Translations under genes and position numbers: made by a program
DNA from: Modicisalibacter sp033446685
Lineage (GTDB): Bacteria > Pseudomonadota > Gammaproteobacteria > Pseudomonadales > Halomonadaceae
Length of the DNA: 64,000 nt
Assembly: GCF_033446685.1 (NCBI RefSeq)
Contig: NZ_JAWQLY010000015.1
Location: 1 to 64,000 of the forward strand
Reading direction: 5' to 3'
The notes under the pieces: generated by a model
Told to the model about the DNA's origin: nothing
What the model saw: only the letters and a program-made list of their open reading frames with translations
The model's database searches: none
Shown: piece by piece, positions 19,116-28,000 of the stretch
How the letters are laid out: each line of letters starts with the position of its first letter
Position numbering within the stretch: the first letter of the stretch is position 1

Positions 19116-20045
19116 ATGTCTCACGCCGATCTCTACCAACCGCTATGGATGCTGCTGGCTTTCGTCGCCCTGGGCTGGCTGTGCGCCCGCCGGCTGGCGC
19201 TCGACCCGCGCCCCATCGCCACGCTGCTGATCTATGTCATCGCCCCGCTGACCTTCTTTCGCGCCCTGGTGCTCGGCGATCCGGGCGCCGACGACCTGCT
19301 GCTCAGCGCGGCGCTGTTCCTGCTGTCGAGCGCCATCGCGCTGCTGGTCGCGCGGCTGGCCCGGCCGTTCTTCGCCGCCGAGGAGAGCGCCTTGCTGGCG
19401 TTCTCCTCGGGCACCGGCAATACCGGCTACTTCGGTCTGCCGATCGCCATGGTGCTGCTGCCCCCCGAAGGCGTGACCCAGTATCTGTTCTGCCTGCTGG
19501 GAATCAACCTTTTCGAGTTCACCGTCGGCTTCTACCTGAGTGCCCGCGGGCGCTTCTCGGTGCGCCAGAGCCTCGTGCGCATCGCCCGGCTGCCGCTGAT
19601 CTACGCCTTTCTCGCCGCGCTGCTGGTCAGCGGCCTCGGCGTGCCGCTGCCCGGCGCGTTGCTCGACGGGCTCGAGTACTTCAAGTACTGCTATACCGTG
19701 CTCGGCATGATGATCATCGGCATGACCCTCGGCCGGGTGACCCTACGCGAGTTCGACACGCGCTTCATCGCCGCCTGCGTGACGCTGCGCTATCTCGTCT
19801 GGCCGTTGCTCAGCGTCGCCGCGGTGGCGCTGCTGCAGGCCAGCGTGGGCATCGACGCCACCCTGGCCACGGCGCTGCTGCTGCTCGGCGTGGTACCGAT
19901 GGCCGCCAACGTGGTGGTGGTCGCCATGGAGCTCAACATCCGGCCCGAGAAGGGTGCCATCGCGGTGCTGCTGACGACCCTGGCGGCGCCGCTGTTGATC
20001 CCGCCCTATCTCGGGGTGCTGCTGGCAATGGTCGGGCTGGAATGA
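19116..20045 (+). CDS. AEC-family transporter (auxin efflux carrier-like)
   Basis: A 309-residue protein with about ten hydrophobic segments, in two bundles of five as expected for AEC/PIN-type carriers. The broken-helix region SGTGNTGYFGLPIAMVLL matches the family pattern of N and P residues in helix 4, and a second such motif GVVPMAANVVVVA lies near the C terminus. Bacterial members often export malate or other organic acids, but the substrate here is unknown. It converges with the complex I-like operon; only 15 bp separate the stops. Confidence 0.85.
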   Translation: MSHADLYQPLWMLLAFVALGWLCARRLALDPRPIATLLIYVIAPLTFFRALVLGDPGADDLLLSAALFLLSSAIALLVARLARPFFAAEESALLAFSSGTGNTGYFGLPIAMVLLPPEGVTQYLFCLLGINLFEFTVGFYLSARGRFSVRQSLVRIARLPLIYAFLAALLVSGLGVPLPGALLDGLEYFKYCYTVLGMMIIGMTLGRVTLREFDTRFIAACVTLRYLVWPLLSVAAVALLQASVGIDATLATALLLLGVVPMAANVVVVAMELNIRPEKGAIAVLLTTLAAPLLIPPYLGVLLAMVGLE

Positions 20046-20060
20046 TCCCGAAGCGCAGCA

Positions 20061-21467
20061 CTAGCCGACGAAGCCGATCCCCATCAGCGGCGCCAGCAGC
20101 GCCTGTACCGCAACGCTGATGACGATCAGCAGCGCCGCCGTCAGCGCCAGCGTCCAACCCGACGCCCGGCCCAGCACGGCGATTTCGCCCGACGGCGACT
20201 CGAACAGCAGCGTGGCGGCGACGCGCAGGTAATAGTAGAGCGAGATCACGGTGTTGATCACCGCGAGCACGGCCAGCCAGGCATGGCCGCCCGCGATTGT
20301 CGCCTCGAACAGCAGCAGCTTGCCGACGAAGCCCACCAGCGGCGGGATGCCCACCAGCGACAGCAGTGCGACGATCAGCACCGCGCTGGCCAGCGGCCGG
20401 CTGTGCCCCAGCCCGCGATAGTCGTCGAGCGCGGTGCGCCCGCGCCAGTGGGTGACCACCGCGAAGGCGGCCAGATTGGCCACCGCATAGGCGGCGAGGA
20501 ACGCCAGCAGCGCCGGCATCGCGCGCGGCGCCGAATCGAGGACCACGATCGCCATCAGCGCATAGCCGGACTGCGCTACCGACGACCAGCCGAGCAACCG
20601 GCGCAGGTCGCGCTGGCGCAGTGCCGCCAGGTTGCCCAGCGTCATGGTCACCGCCGAGATCAGCGCGACGATCGCCGGCCAGGCGACCGCATCGGGCAGC
20701 AAGGCGACGAAGCGCGCCAGGGCCAGCGCCGCAGCGATCTTGGGAACCACCGTCAGCAGCGCGGCGACCGGCGCCGGCGCGGCCTGGGCGACGTCCGGCA
20801 GCCAGGAGTGGCCGGGAAACGCCGCCAGCTTGAAGCTCAGGCCAATGACGATGCAGGCCACTGCCACCACCAGCCCCCAGGGATCGGCCCCGGCGGCCAA
20901 CGCCGCGGCGGTGGCCGCATAGCCGGGGTCGCCGACCAACCCGAACAGCAGCACCACGCCGAGTACCAGCAGCGCATTGGTCAGCGCGCCGATCAGGTAG
21001 TATTTCATCGCCGCCTCGAGCGCCGGTGCCCAGCCGCGATGGAAGGCCGCCAGTGGATAGCTGGCCACCGAGGTCAACAGCACCCCGACCATCAGCTCCA
21101 TGGTGTCGTGGGCCGAGGCCATCATCAGCGCGCCGAGCAGCGTGAACAGGCACAGCGCGTAGTATTCACCGTGGCGACGATCGCCACGCAGCCAGTCCGG
21201 CGACAGGCCGACGCACACCGCGCCGCCGGTCAGGATCAACAGCTTGGCGACGATCGCCGGGCGATCCAGTGCCCACACCCCGGCGAAGCTCAGCTGTGGC
21301 GCCTGCGTCCACTGCGCCACGCTGGCCGCCGCCGCGCCGGCCAGCGCGACCAGTGCCAGCCCGGCGGCCCACGCCTGGTGGCGCTGCGCGGCGAAGGAGG
21401 CGAACAGCACGATCACCACCGCCGCCAGCAGCAGGATGAGTTCGGGAAGCAGATCGCCGACCGGCAT
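20061..21467 (-). CDS. nuoN: Complex I-like antiporter subunit NuoN
   Basis: A 468-residue membrane protein of the NuoN/MrpD-like family, last gene of the complex I-like operon. The discontinuous-helix segment with the key channel Lys is present (LSFKLAAFPGHSWLPDVAQAAPAPVAALLT). The Glu that normally follows GL in helix 5 (GLELMS in typical NuoN) is replaced: the aligned segment reads MVGVLLTSVASYPLAAF. The ATG overlaps the nuoM stop by 4 bp. The gene symbol is by homology only, because this complex is unlikely to be an ordinary NADH dehydrogenase. Confidence 0.88.
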   Translation of the reverse strand: MPVGDLLPELILLLAAVVIVLFASFAAQRHQAWAAGLALVALAGAAAASVAQWTQAPQLSFAGVWALDRPAIVAKLLILTGGAVCVGLSPDWLRGDRRHGEYYALCLFTLLGALMMASAHDTMELMVGVLLTSVASYPLAAFHRGWAPALEAAMKYYLIGALTNALLVLGVVLLFGLVGDPGYAATAAALAAGADPWGLVVAVACIVIGLSFKLAAFPGHSWLPDVAQAAPAPVAALLTVVPKIAAALALARFVALLPDAVAWPAIVALISAVTMTLGNLAALRQRDLRRLLGWSSVAQSGYALMAIVVLDSAPRAMPALLAFLAAYAVANLAAFAVVTHWRGRTALDDYRGLGHSRPLASAVLIVALLSLVGIPPLVGFVGKLLLFEATIAGGHAWLAVLAVINTVISLYYYLRVAATLLFESPSGEIAVLGRASGWTLALTAALLIVISVAVQALLAPLMGIGFVG

Positions 21468-22951
21468 CAGCGCCCTCCGACCAGCGCGCCCGAGGCCGAC
21501 TCGAGCAGCGCAAGCACGAAGCTCGGGTAGACGCCGATGGTCACGATACCCAGCGACAGCACGCCGAGCACTAGCCCCTCGGCGCGATTCAGGTCGCTGA
21601 AGGTGCCCAGCGAAGCCGGCAGATGGCCGAAGAACAGCCGCCGCAGCATGTCCAGGAACAGCGCCGCGGTGATCAGGATGCCGACGATCGCCACTGCCGC
21701 CAGCCAGGGGTAGACGGCGAAGGTGCCGGCGAACACCTGGAATTCGGCGACGAACCCGGCCAGCCCGGGCATGCCCAGGCTGGCGAAGGCGGCCAGCACC
21801 GTGAAGCCGGTGAGCCGCGGCGCCTGGTGGGCCAGGCCACCGTAGCGGCCCAATTCGTAGCCGCCGGTGCGTTGCCACAGCGAGCCGCTGATGAAGAACA
21901 GCGCCCCGGTGATCAGGCCATGCACGACCATCTGCAGCGAGGCCCCGGTCAGCGCCAGCTGCCTTGCGGCCGGGTCGCCCCATGCCGACGCCGCCACGGC
22001 GATGCCCAGCACGCTATAGCCCATGTGGTTGATCGAGGTGTAGGCGATGCGCCGCTTGAGATTGCCCTGGCCCAGCGCCACCAGCGCCCCATAGACGATC
22101 GCCAGCAGTGCCAGCGCCCCGACCCAGGGCGCATAGCGGGCGAAGGTCCCGGGCATCATCGAAAGCGGCAGGCGGATCATGCCGTAGACGCCCATCTTGA
22201 GCAGCACCCCGGCGAGAATCGCCGAGACCGGCCCCGGGGCGTCGACGTGGGCCTGCGGCAGCCAGGTGTGCAGCGGCACCAGCGGGGTCTTGATCGCCAG
22301 GCCCAGCATCAGCGCCAGGAACACCAGACCGGCGTAGAGCCCGCCGCCGGCCAGCGGGCGCTGCTCGATCAGTTGGCGCATGTCGAAGCTGTGCGGCTCG
22401 AGCGCCAGGTACAGGCCGATGATCGCCAGCAGCAGCAAGAGCGAGCCGGCGAAGGTGAAGAGGAAGAACTTGAGCGCCGAGAGCTGCGGCCGGCCATGTC
22501 CCCAGCGGCCGATCAGGAAGAACATGCCCACCAGGCTGAGATCGAAGAACACATAGAACAGCAGCAGGTCGAGGGTCAGGAACACCCCCAGCGACACGCC
22601 CTGCATGAACAGCAGCCAGGCGTAGTAGCCACGCGGCTCGCCGCGGGTATCGACGGGATAGACGGCCGCCGCGGTGAACAGCAGCGCGCTCATGGTCGCC
22701 ACCGCCAGCGCGATGCCGTCGACCCCGAGCCGGTAGGCGACACCCAGCGACGGCACCCAGGGCAGCTCGGTAACGTACTGGAACTGCGGCCCCTGCGGGT
22801 CGAATCCCAGCCAGGCGACGATCAGCGCCGCTAGCGAGACGGCGGCGGTGCCCATGGCCAGCCGACGCACCTGAACGGCGTTCCAGTGCGGATAACCGGC
22901 CAGTGCGAGTGCCCCCAGCAGGGGTACGACCAGGGCAATACTCAGGATCAC
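21467..22951 (-). CDS. nuoM: Complex I-like antiporter subunit NuoM
   Basis: A 494-residue antiporter-like subunit. The start is the GTG that overlaps the nuoL stop (GTGA), which gives an N terminus MILSIALVVPLLG typical of NuoM. The central channel Lys region is present (LAIKTPLVPLHTWLPQAHVDAPGPVSAILAGVLLKMGVYG). In the helix that carries the essential Glu in E. coli NuoM (FFWEMMLVPM) this protein has FFDLSLVGM, so Glu is replaced by Asp. About fourteen membrane helices. It probably forms one of three ion channels of the membrane arm. Confidence 0.9.
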   Translation of the reverse strand: MILSIALVVPLLGALALAGYPHWNAVQVRRLAMGTAAVSLAALIVAWLGFDPQGPQFQYVTELPWVPSLGVAYRLGVDGIALAVATMSALLFTAAAVYPVDTRGEPRGYYAWLLFMQGVSLGVFLTLDLLLFYVFFDLSLVGMFFLIGRWGHGRPQLSALKFFLFTFAGSLLLLLAIIGLYLALEPHSFDMRQLIEQRPLAGGGLYAGLVFLALMLGLAIKTPLVPLHTWLPQAHVDAPGPVSAILAGVLLKMGVYGMIRLPLSMMPGTFARYAPWVGALALLAIVYGALVALGQGNLKRRIAYTSINHMGYSVLGIAVAASAWGDPAARQLALTGASLQMVVHGLITGALFFISGSLWQRTGGYELGRYGGLAHQAPRLTGFTVLAAFASLGMPGLAGFVAEFQVFAGTFAVYPWLAAVAIVGILITAALFLDMLRRLFFGHLPASLGTFSDLNRAEGLVLGVLSLGIVTIGVYPSFVLALLESASGALVGGR

Positions 22952-24816
22952 AACAGGACTCCTATCACCAGCAAGCTCAGGACAAGCGCGACACCGATGG
23001 CGATACCGCTGTAGTAGTGGTGGGTCTGGCCGCTCTGGGCGCTGCGCGCCCACCCGCCGGCCCGGTCGGTCAGGCGGCTCAAGCCGCCGGGCAGGCCATC
23101 AGCGAGCGTTTCGCCGCGCCCCGCGCTGCGCCGTGCCAGGGCGTCGGCGAAGCGCGCCGTGGCGTGCAGTCCGGCATCGACCCTCGCATCGTCGAAGCGC
23201 GCCAAACGCCGGGCAAGCGCGGTGACCGCGCCCGCCACGCGCGCGAGCAGCGCGGTCAGGCCGAACCACTCGGCGACGACGGCCTGACTGGCCGAGGCCG
23301 GCTCGACCCGGCGTCCGGGGCGGGTCATCAGCAGGCCGCCGACGATCCCCGCCAGCACCAGCGCCAGCGACGCCAGCAGCAGCCACAAGTGGCTGGGCGG
23401 CCAGTGGGTCGCCAGCCAGCCGGCGACGGCCTGGTGTGCGGGCGGCCACCACAAAATCGACAGCAGCAGCGTACCGGCCGCCAGGCTGCGCAGCGCGACG
23501 ATCTCGCCGCGGGTGGGAGGCGTCGACGGCGGCAGGCGATCGTGCGTTTGGCGGTCGGCGCGACCGTAGGCCAGGCGCTGGAAGCGAGTCGCGTAGAGCG
23601 CGCTCAGCCCGCCGGCCAGCGCCACCCCCAGCGCCAGCCAAAGCGACTGCTGGCTGGCCGCCGAGGCGACCTGCTCCTTGCTCCAGGCCGAGCCCAGCGG
23701 AATCATCCCAGCCAGCGCCAGACTCGAGACCAGCGTAGTCGCGGCGACGCCCGGCAGCCGGCGGCCGAGACGCATGCCGGCCAATTCATAGCCGCCGGAC
23801 TCTTTGGCGGCGAGCCCGGCAGACAGGAACAACCCGGCCTTCATGAACGCATGGGCGACGAAGTGCACCAGCGCCACCGCCGGAAAGCCCGCCCCCACCG
23901 CCAGCCACATCAACCCGTACTGCGATGAGGTCGAGGCCGCCAGCAGCTTCTTGGCATGGCCCTGGCAGATTGCCGTCATGGCACCCGCCAGCGCGGTGGT
24001 CAGGCCGATCGCGATCACCAGCGGCACGAACCAGGCCACGCCGTCGAGGATCGGCTGCAGACGCGCCAGCAGATAGAGCCCCGCGGCCACCAGGGTTGCC
24101 GCGTGCAACAGGGCCGAGACCGACACCGGCCCGGCCATGGCGGCGAACAGCCAGGCGGAAAACGGCAGCTGTGCCGACTTGGCGGCGGCCGCCAACACGA
24201 TGCCGGCCACCGCGATGTCCAGTAACGGTCCCTCGAGCGCGGCTAGGTCGGCGTAGCCGAAGCCGCCGCTGCCGGCGAATACCGCCGCCGCGGCGACGTA
24301 TAGCCCCAGATCGCCGCAGCGCGTGGTCAAAAAGGCCGTCAGCGCATCGCGCGTCACTTCCGCCTCGCCCCAGCGGTAACCGATCAGCGCCCACGAGCAG
24401 GCGCCGATCAGCTCCCAGGCGATCAACAGCATCAGCAGGTCGTCGGCCAGCACCAGCAGTTGCATGGCTCCGACGAAGGCGACCAACAGCGCCAGCAGCC
24501 GAACACCGCCCCGGCCGGTCTCGCCCGGCGGTAGCTCGTGGAAGCCCGCGTAGACGATGATCGGCAGCGCGATCAGCGGCACCGCCAGGGTAAACACCGC
24601 CGCCGCATCCGACGGCGCCAGGGTCAACGCCAAGACGTCGCTCCAGCGATACGCCGCCTCGCCCCAGCCGGTGGCCAGCGCGAGCGCCGCCAGCCCCAGC
24701 GTGGCCAGCACGGCCAACGCCGCCGACGCCGTCACGGCGATGCGTCCCAGCCGCGCGCCACCTAGGTAGAGCAGCGCCGCCGCGCCTATCGGCAACAGTC
24801 CCAGCGACCACAACAT
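22948..24816 (-). CDS. nuoL: Complex I-like antiporter subunit NuoL
   Basis: A 622-residue NuoL homologue. Key residues are kept: Glu in LLIAWELIGACSWALIG, Lys in AAKSAQLPFSAWLFAAMAGPVSVSALLHAATLV, and Lys in SAWSKEQVAS. The long C-terminal extension (about residues 500-622, ending in a hydrophobic helix SGIAIGVALVLSLLVIG) corresponds to the lateral helix and anchor that brace the membrane arm, so the protein is full length. The ATG overlaps the nuoK stop by 1 bp. Retention of these charged residues argues that ion translocation is under selection. Confidence 0.92.
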   Translation of the reverse strand: MLWSLGLLPIGAAALLYLGGARLGRIAVTASAALAVLATLGLAALALATGWGEAAYRWSDVLALTLAPSDAAAVFTLAVPLIALPIIVYAGFHELPPGETGRGGVRLLALLVAFVGAMQLLVLADDLLMLLIAWELIGACSWALIGYRWGEAEVTRDALTAFLTTRCGDLGLYVAAAAVFAGSGGFGYADLAALEGPLLDIAVAGIVLAAAAKSAQLPFSAWLFAAMAGPVSVSALLHAATLVAAGLYLLARLQPILDGVAWFVPLVIAIGLTTALAGAMTAICQGHAKKLLAASTSSQYGLMWLAVGAGFPAVALVHFVAHAFMKAGLFLSAGLAAKESGGYELAGMRLGRRLPGVAATTLVSSLALAGMIPLGSAWSKEQVASAASQQSLWLALGVALAGGLSALYATRFQRLAYGRADRQTHDRLPPSTPPTRGEIVALRSLAAGTLLLSILWWPPAHQAVAGWLATHWPPSHLWLLLASLALVLAGIVGGLLMTRPGRRVEPASASQAVVAEWFGLTALLARVAGAVTALARRLARFDDARVDAGLHATARFADALARRSAGRGETLADGLPGGLSRLTDRAGGWARSAQSGQTHHYYSGIAIGVALVLSLLVIGVLL

Positions 24817-25121
24817 CAGTGCTTGAGCTCGTCGAGCGCTTCGGTGGTGTCGGCCTGCTTACCGCGGAATACCGCCACCACCAGCGCGAAGCCCATGGCC
24901 ATCTCGATGGCCATTACCGCCATGACGATGATCGTTAGCAATTGCCCTTCCGGCGCGCCCGCGCCGCTATAGGCCCAGAACGCCACCGCGGCCAGCATGA
25001 CGCCATTGAGCATCAGCTCGAGCCCCATCATCAGCATCACGAACGACTGCTGCGACAGCGCGCCATACAGGCCGATGCCGATCAGCGCGGCGGCGACCAG
25101 CAGGAGGGTTACCAAGGTCAT
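24816..25121 (-). CDS. nuoK: Complex I-like subunit NuoK
   Basis: A 101-residue protein with three membrane helices, as in NuoK/MrpC. The two intramembrane Glu residues of the E-channel are kept, in MMGLELMLNG (helix 2) and MAIEMAMGFALV (helix 3). The ATG at 25121 is chosen from the family length and the GGGAG upstream. It lies 34 bp after nuoJ and abuts nuoL. Confidence 0.9.
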   Translation of the reverse strand: MTLVTLLLVAAALIGIGLYGALSQQSFVMLMMGLELMLNGVMLAAVAFWAYSGAGAPEGQLLTIIVMAVMAIEMAMGFALVVAVFRGKQADTTEALDELKH

Positions 25122-25155
25122 TCCACGTCTCCCTGTGTTGATCGCTCCCTGGAGG

Positions 25156-25773
25156 CTAGTGGCAATGGTGGTGATGGCCGTCCGACTCCCCCGAGTCGGA
25201 CTGCGGGCCGGCCGGGGCACCGCCCGGCTCGAGTCCCGGCGGCAATGAGCCTTCGTTGGCGGCGCCGAAGCGCCCGCGATGGCTCGACAACACCACCACG
25301 CCGAGCATCGTCGCCAGCAGCACGATGCCCGCCGACTCGAAGACCAGCATCGAATCGCCGAGCATCTCGCGGCCCAGCGAAGCCACCGGCTCGAGCCCTT
25401 GGGGCAACGGCCGGTCGGGGAACTCGACGAACAGCGCCAGCGTCCCCAGCAGCGCGAAGGCCAGGCCACCCGCGACGATCGACAGGCGATGCTGATGGAC
25501 CATCATCATCGGGTTGAGCCCCGCCGGATTCATCATGAACATCACCATGAACAGCGCCATGACCGTCATCTCGACGGCCATCATGAACAGCATCGCCACT
25601 CCCAGGTAAACCGCCGCCAGCAGCAGCATGATCGCGCCCACGGCGATGAACGAGGCGAGCAGAAAGAACGATGCACGGACCATCGAGTCGGTGCGGAACA
25701 CCCGCCAGCCGCTGACTATGGCAAGCGCGGCCAGTACCCAGAAGATCGCGTCGGCGAGCAGGCTCGACTGCAT
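25156..25773 (-). CDS. nuoJ: Complex I-like subunit NuoJ
   Basis: A 205-residue membrane protein with about five helices. The NuoJ core is recognisable (AAVYLGVAMLFMMAVEMTVMALFMVMFMMN), although an extra Glu lies in the helix that forms the pi-bulge hinge in normal NuoJ. The segment and its surroundings are strikingly Met-rich (NPMMMVHQH). The C-terminal tail ends GHHHHCH, a possible metal-binding cluster not usual for NuoJ. The ATG overlaps the nuoH stop (ATGA). Confidence 0.85.
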   Translation of the reverse strand: MQSSLLADAIFWVLAALAIVSGWRVFRTDSMVRASFFLLASFIAVGAIMLLLAAVYLGVAMLFMMAVEMTVMALFMVMFMMNPAGLNPMMMVHQHRLSIVAGGLAFALLGTLALFVEFPDRPLPQGLEPVASLGREMLGDSMLVFESAGIVLLATMLGVVVLSSHRGRFGAANEGSLPPGLEPGGAPAGPQSDSGESDGHHHHCH

Positions 25774-26687
25774 CACAGCGCCTCCAGCCCGGCCCAGACG
25801 AGATCCACGAACGACAGCGGCAACAGCACCACCCACATCAGCGTGACGCAGCGCTCCGGCGCCAGGCGCGGCAATACCCGGCCCAGCCACAAAAGCGCCA
25901 GCAGTATCGCCAGCATCTTGAGCGCCAGCCACAACGGCCCGGGCAGCCACGGCCCCTGCCAGCCCCCCAGGAAGGCCGTGGCCGCGATAGCGCTGAAGGC
26001 CACCAGCATCGCCATCCGGGCGATCTCCCAGACCAGCCGCGGCGGCCCCGAGACCTCGCTGGCGGTGCCCCCGGCCAGATCCGTCGAGTCGGCCAGGTTG
26101 AGCGGACCCCAGAAGGTCAGCCCCAGCCCGACGATCAAAAACAGCGGCAGCCCCAGCGGCTGGCGCACCACGTTCCAAAGCTCGCCCTGGGTGGCCACCA
26201 CTTGCGAGAACTGCAGCGACTCGGCGGGCAGCACCACGCCGATCAGCACGAACATGCTGATCAGGATGTAAGAGAGCCCCAGCGCCACGTAGCGGTAGCC
26301 GCCGATCAGCGCCAACGGCGCGTTGGCCGACCAGCCGTGCAGGAAGATCGCCACCGTGGCCAGCGCCTCGAGGCTGCCCCACAGCACTACCCCAGTGGCC
26401 AGGTTTGAGGCGATCAGGGTCGGCGACCAGGGCACCAGCGCCAGGCCCAGTGCGGCCAGCGCCAGGTAGAGCGCCGGGGCCAGCCGCCAGGCGGGGCGGT
26501 CGGGCGCCTCGGTGACGTTGGCGTCCTGGCGGTAGAGCCAGGCGCCACGCGCCAGGGGGGCCAGCCAGGGATTCCCCTGGCGCGGCCAGCCGCAGGCGCC
26601 GGCGATCAGCCGGTCGGCGACCGCCACGAGATAACCGCCCGCGATCAGCGTCAGCGACACCAGGGCCAGAGCCGGCAATACATTCAT
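25773..26687 (-). CDS. nuoH: Complex I-like subunit NuoH (divergent)
   Basis: A 304-residue membrane protein homologous to NuoH, recognised by APALYLALAALGLALVPW, FLHGWSANAPLALIGGYRY and the loop before NLADSTDLAGG. Features needed for quinone chemistry in normal NuoH are missing: there is no GPNRVG motif after the first helix, the SYE of helix 5 reads SYI, and the acidic loop (usually PFDLPEAESELVAGY) reads PLNLADSTDLAGGTASE. It overlaps both neighbours by 3-4 bp. It probably links the degenerate peripheral arm to the membrane arm without a working quinone cavity (inference). Confidence 0.85.
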   Translation of the reverse strand: MNVLPALALVSLTLIAGGYLVAVADRLIAGACGWPRQGNPWLAPLARGAWLYRQDANVTEAPDRPAWRLAPALYLALAALGLALVPWSPTLIASNLATGVVLWGSLEALATVAIFLHGWSANAPLALIGGYRYVALGLSYILISMFVLIGVVLPAESLQFSQVVATQGELWNVVRQPLGLPLFLIVGLGLTFWGPLNLADSTDLAGGTASEVSGPPRLVWEIARMAMLVAFSAIAATAFLGGWQGPWLPGPLWLALKMLAILLALLWLGRVLPRLAPERCVTLMWVVLLPLSFVDLVWAGLEAL

Positions 26688-28000
26688 GGCGCGCCCTCTT
26701 CATGCGACCCACTGGACGCGCTTGCCGACTCCGCAGACGCCTCGCCGGGTGGCGGCGAGGCGCTGACGGGGGCGAGATCCAGACTGGCGATGGTCGCCAG
26801 CGCGCTGTCCCATTCCAGGCCGGGCAGCAGCTCATCGAGACAGCCGCCGGCCGCCGGCGAGGGTCGATCGCGCCACGGGCCGCAGGGGGTCTCCACGTTG
26901 CCGGGAGCGGCGGTCAACGGATCGCCCTCGTCCACGGCGCGTCGGGCCAGCGCCAGCGATTGCTCGATCTCGCCGAGAGCCTGTTGCCAGCGCGCCCGGG
27001 TGTCGCTGCCCCAGCTCAACACCGGACTGAAACCGAGGCGGCGATAGTGCGCATCGTCGCGCCGCAGGTCGGCGTCGATGCCCGCGGCGCGCGCCGCCGG
27101 ACCGCCGAGCCGGCGCGCCATCTCGGCATCCAGCACGCCACCGTCGAGCGCCGCCAGGTTGAAGAATCCCGAGCGCATCAGTCGCCGACGCAGGCCATTG
27201 ATGCGACTCGCCGGCGTCAGACCGCGCGCCAGACGCAGCGCCTGCAGCCCGAGGCTCTCGAGGCCGGCCAGGCGCAGCGCCAGGTAGAGTTGCCGGAGAT
27301 GATGCCGGGCCCGCGCCAGCTCGAGTTCGGCGATCGACACCGGCTGCTCGCGGGCCGTCTGGAAGATCGCATCCAGGGCGCGGGGGTAGGCGGACGACAG
27401 GCTCGTCCAGGACTGGATCACGTCGCCCTGCAGGGTGATCTCGGCCGCCAGCCCGGGCGGCAGCAGCGGATAGAACGGTCCCAGCCGGAAGGTCAGCGAA
27501 TCGAGCGTCAGGCCGTCGCGGATGTCGTCCTGCATGTTCATCGCCATCGGCCGGCCATAAGGCGTGCCGCCCATCATCCCTTCTCCACCGTGGCCGTCGT
27601 CGCCCAACCCCTGCCAGGGATTGGGCGGCTCGTCGGGCAGCAGCCGCGGCGAGCTGCCGCGCTGACCGGTGTGCAGCTCGCGGTGCAGCGCGACCAGCTC
27701 GTCCGCCAGTGTCGCGAGATCGTCGGCCCGCCGGGCATTTTCCAGCCCGGGCAACGGCTGGCTGCGAAACCACAGCGTGGCGAACGGGCGCGGCAACTGG
27801 TCATGCACGCGCTTGAGCGCTTCGTGGTGCTGCGCCGGCACGTGTCCGGCGACCAGCAGCACGCTGGCATGGCGCGGCGAGTCGACCCGCGCGACGCGTC
27901 CGGCCAGGGCCAGTTCGTACAGCACCCGCTCGCCGCCGATACCCAGCAGCGGATAGACCGGAACCGGCGCGCGCGCCGCGAGTCGTTCGAGCCAGCTCAC
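26684..28000 (-). CDS. Fused NuoB-NuoD-like protein lacking iron-sulfur and quinone-site residues
   Basis: A 438-residue protein starting at a GTG that overlaps the NuoA-like stop (GTGA). Residues about 10-85 resemble NuoB (VDSPRHASVLLVAGHVPAQHHEALKRVHDQLPRP aligns with the NuoB SPRQAD...DQMPEP stretch), but the CC pair is replaced by LLGIGGE and the later Cys ligands are absent. A Gly/Met-rich linker (GHGGEGMMGGTPYGRPM, about 137-152) leads to a NuoD-like part, about 160-360, where the quinone-site HPSTHG motif reads YPLLPPG. The only cysteines are 373 and 387, in a poorly conserved tail that ends Ser/Ala-rich. It cannot bind cluster N2, so it is probably a structural peripheral arm with a lost or changed redox role. 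Confidence 0.82.
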   Translation of the reverse strand: MSWLERLAARAPVPVYPLLGIGGERVLYELALAGRVARVDSPRHASVLLVAGHVPAQHHEALKRVHDQLPRPFATLWFRSQPLPGLENARRADDLATLADELVALHRELHTGQRGSSPRLLPDEPPNPWQGLGDDGHGGEGMMGGTPYGRPMAMNMQDDIRDGLTLDSLTFRLGPFYPLLPPGLAAEITLQGDVIQSWTSLSSAYPRALDAIFQTAREQPVSIAELELARARHHLRQLYLALRLAGLESLGLQALRLARGLTPASRINGLRRRLMRSGFFNLAALDGGVLDAEMARRLGGPAARAAGIDADLRRDDAHYRRLGFSPVLSWGSDTRARWQQALGEIEQSLALARRAVDEGDPLTAAPGNVETPCGPWRDRPSPAAGGCLDELLPGLEWDSALATIASLDLAPVSASPPPGEASAESASASSGSHEEGAP

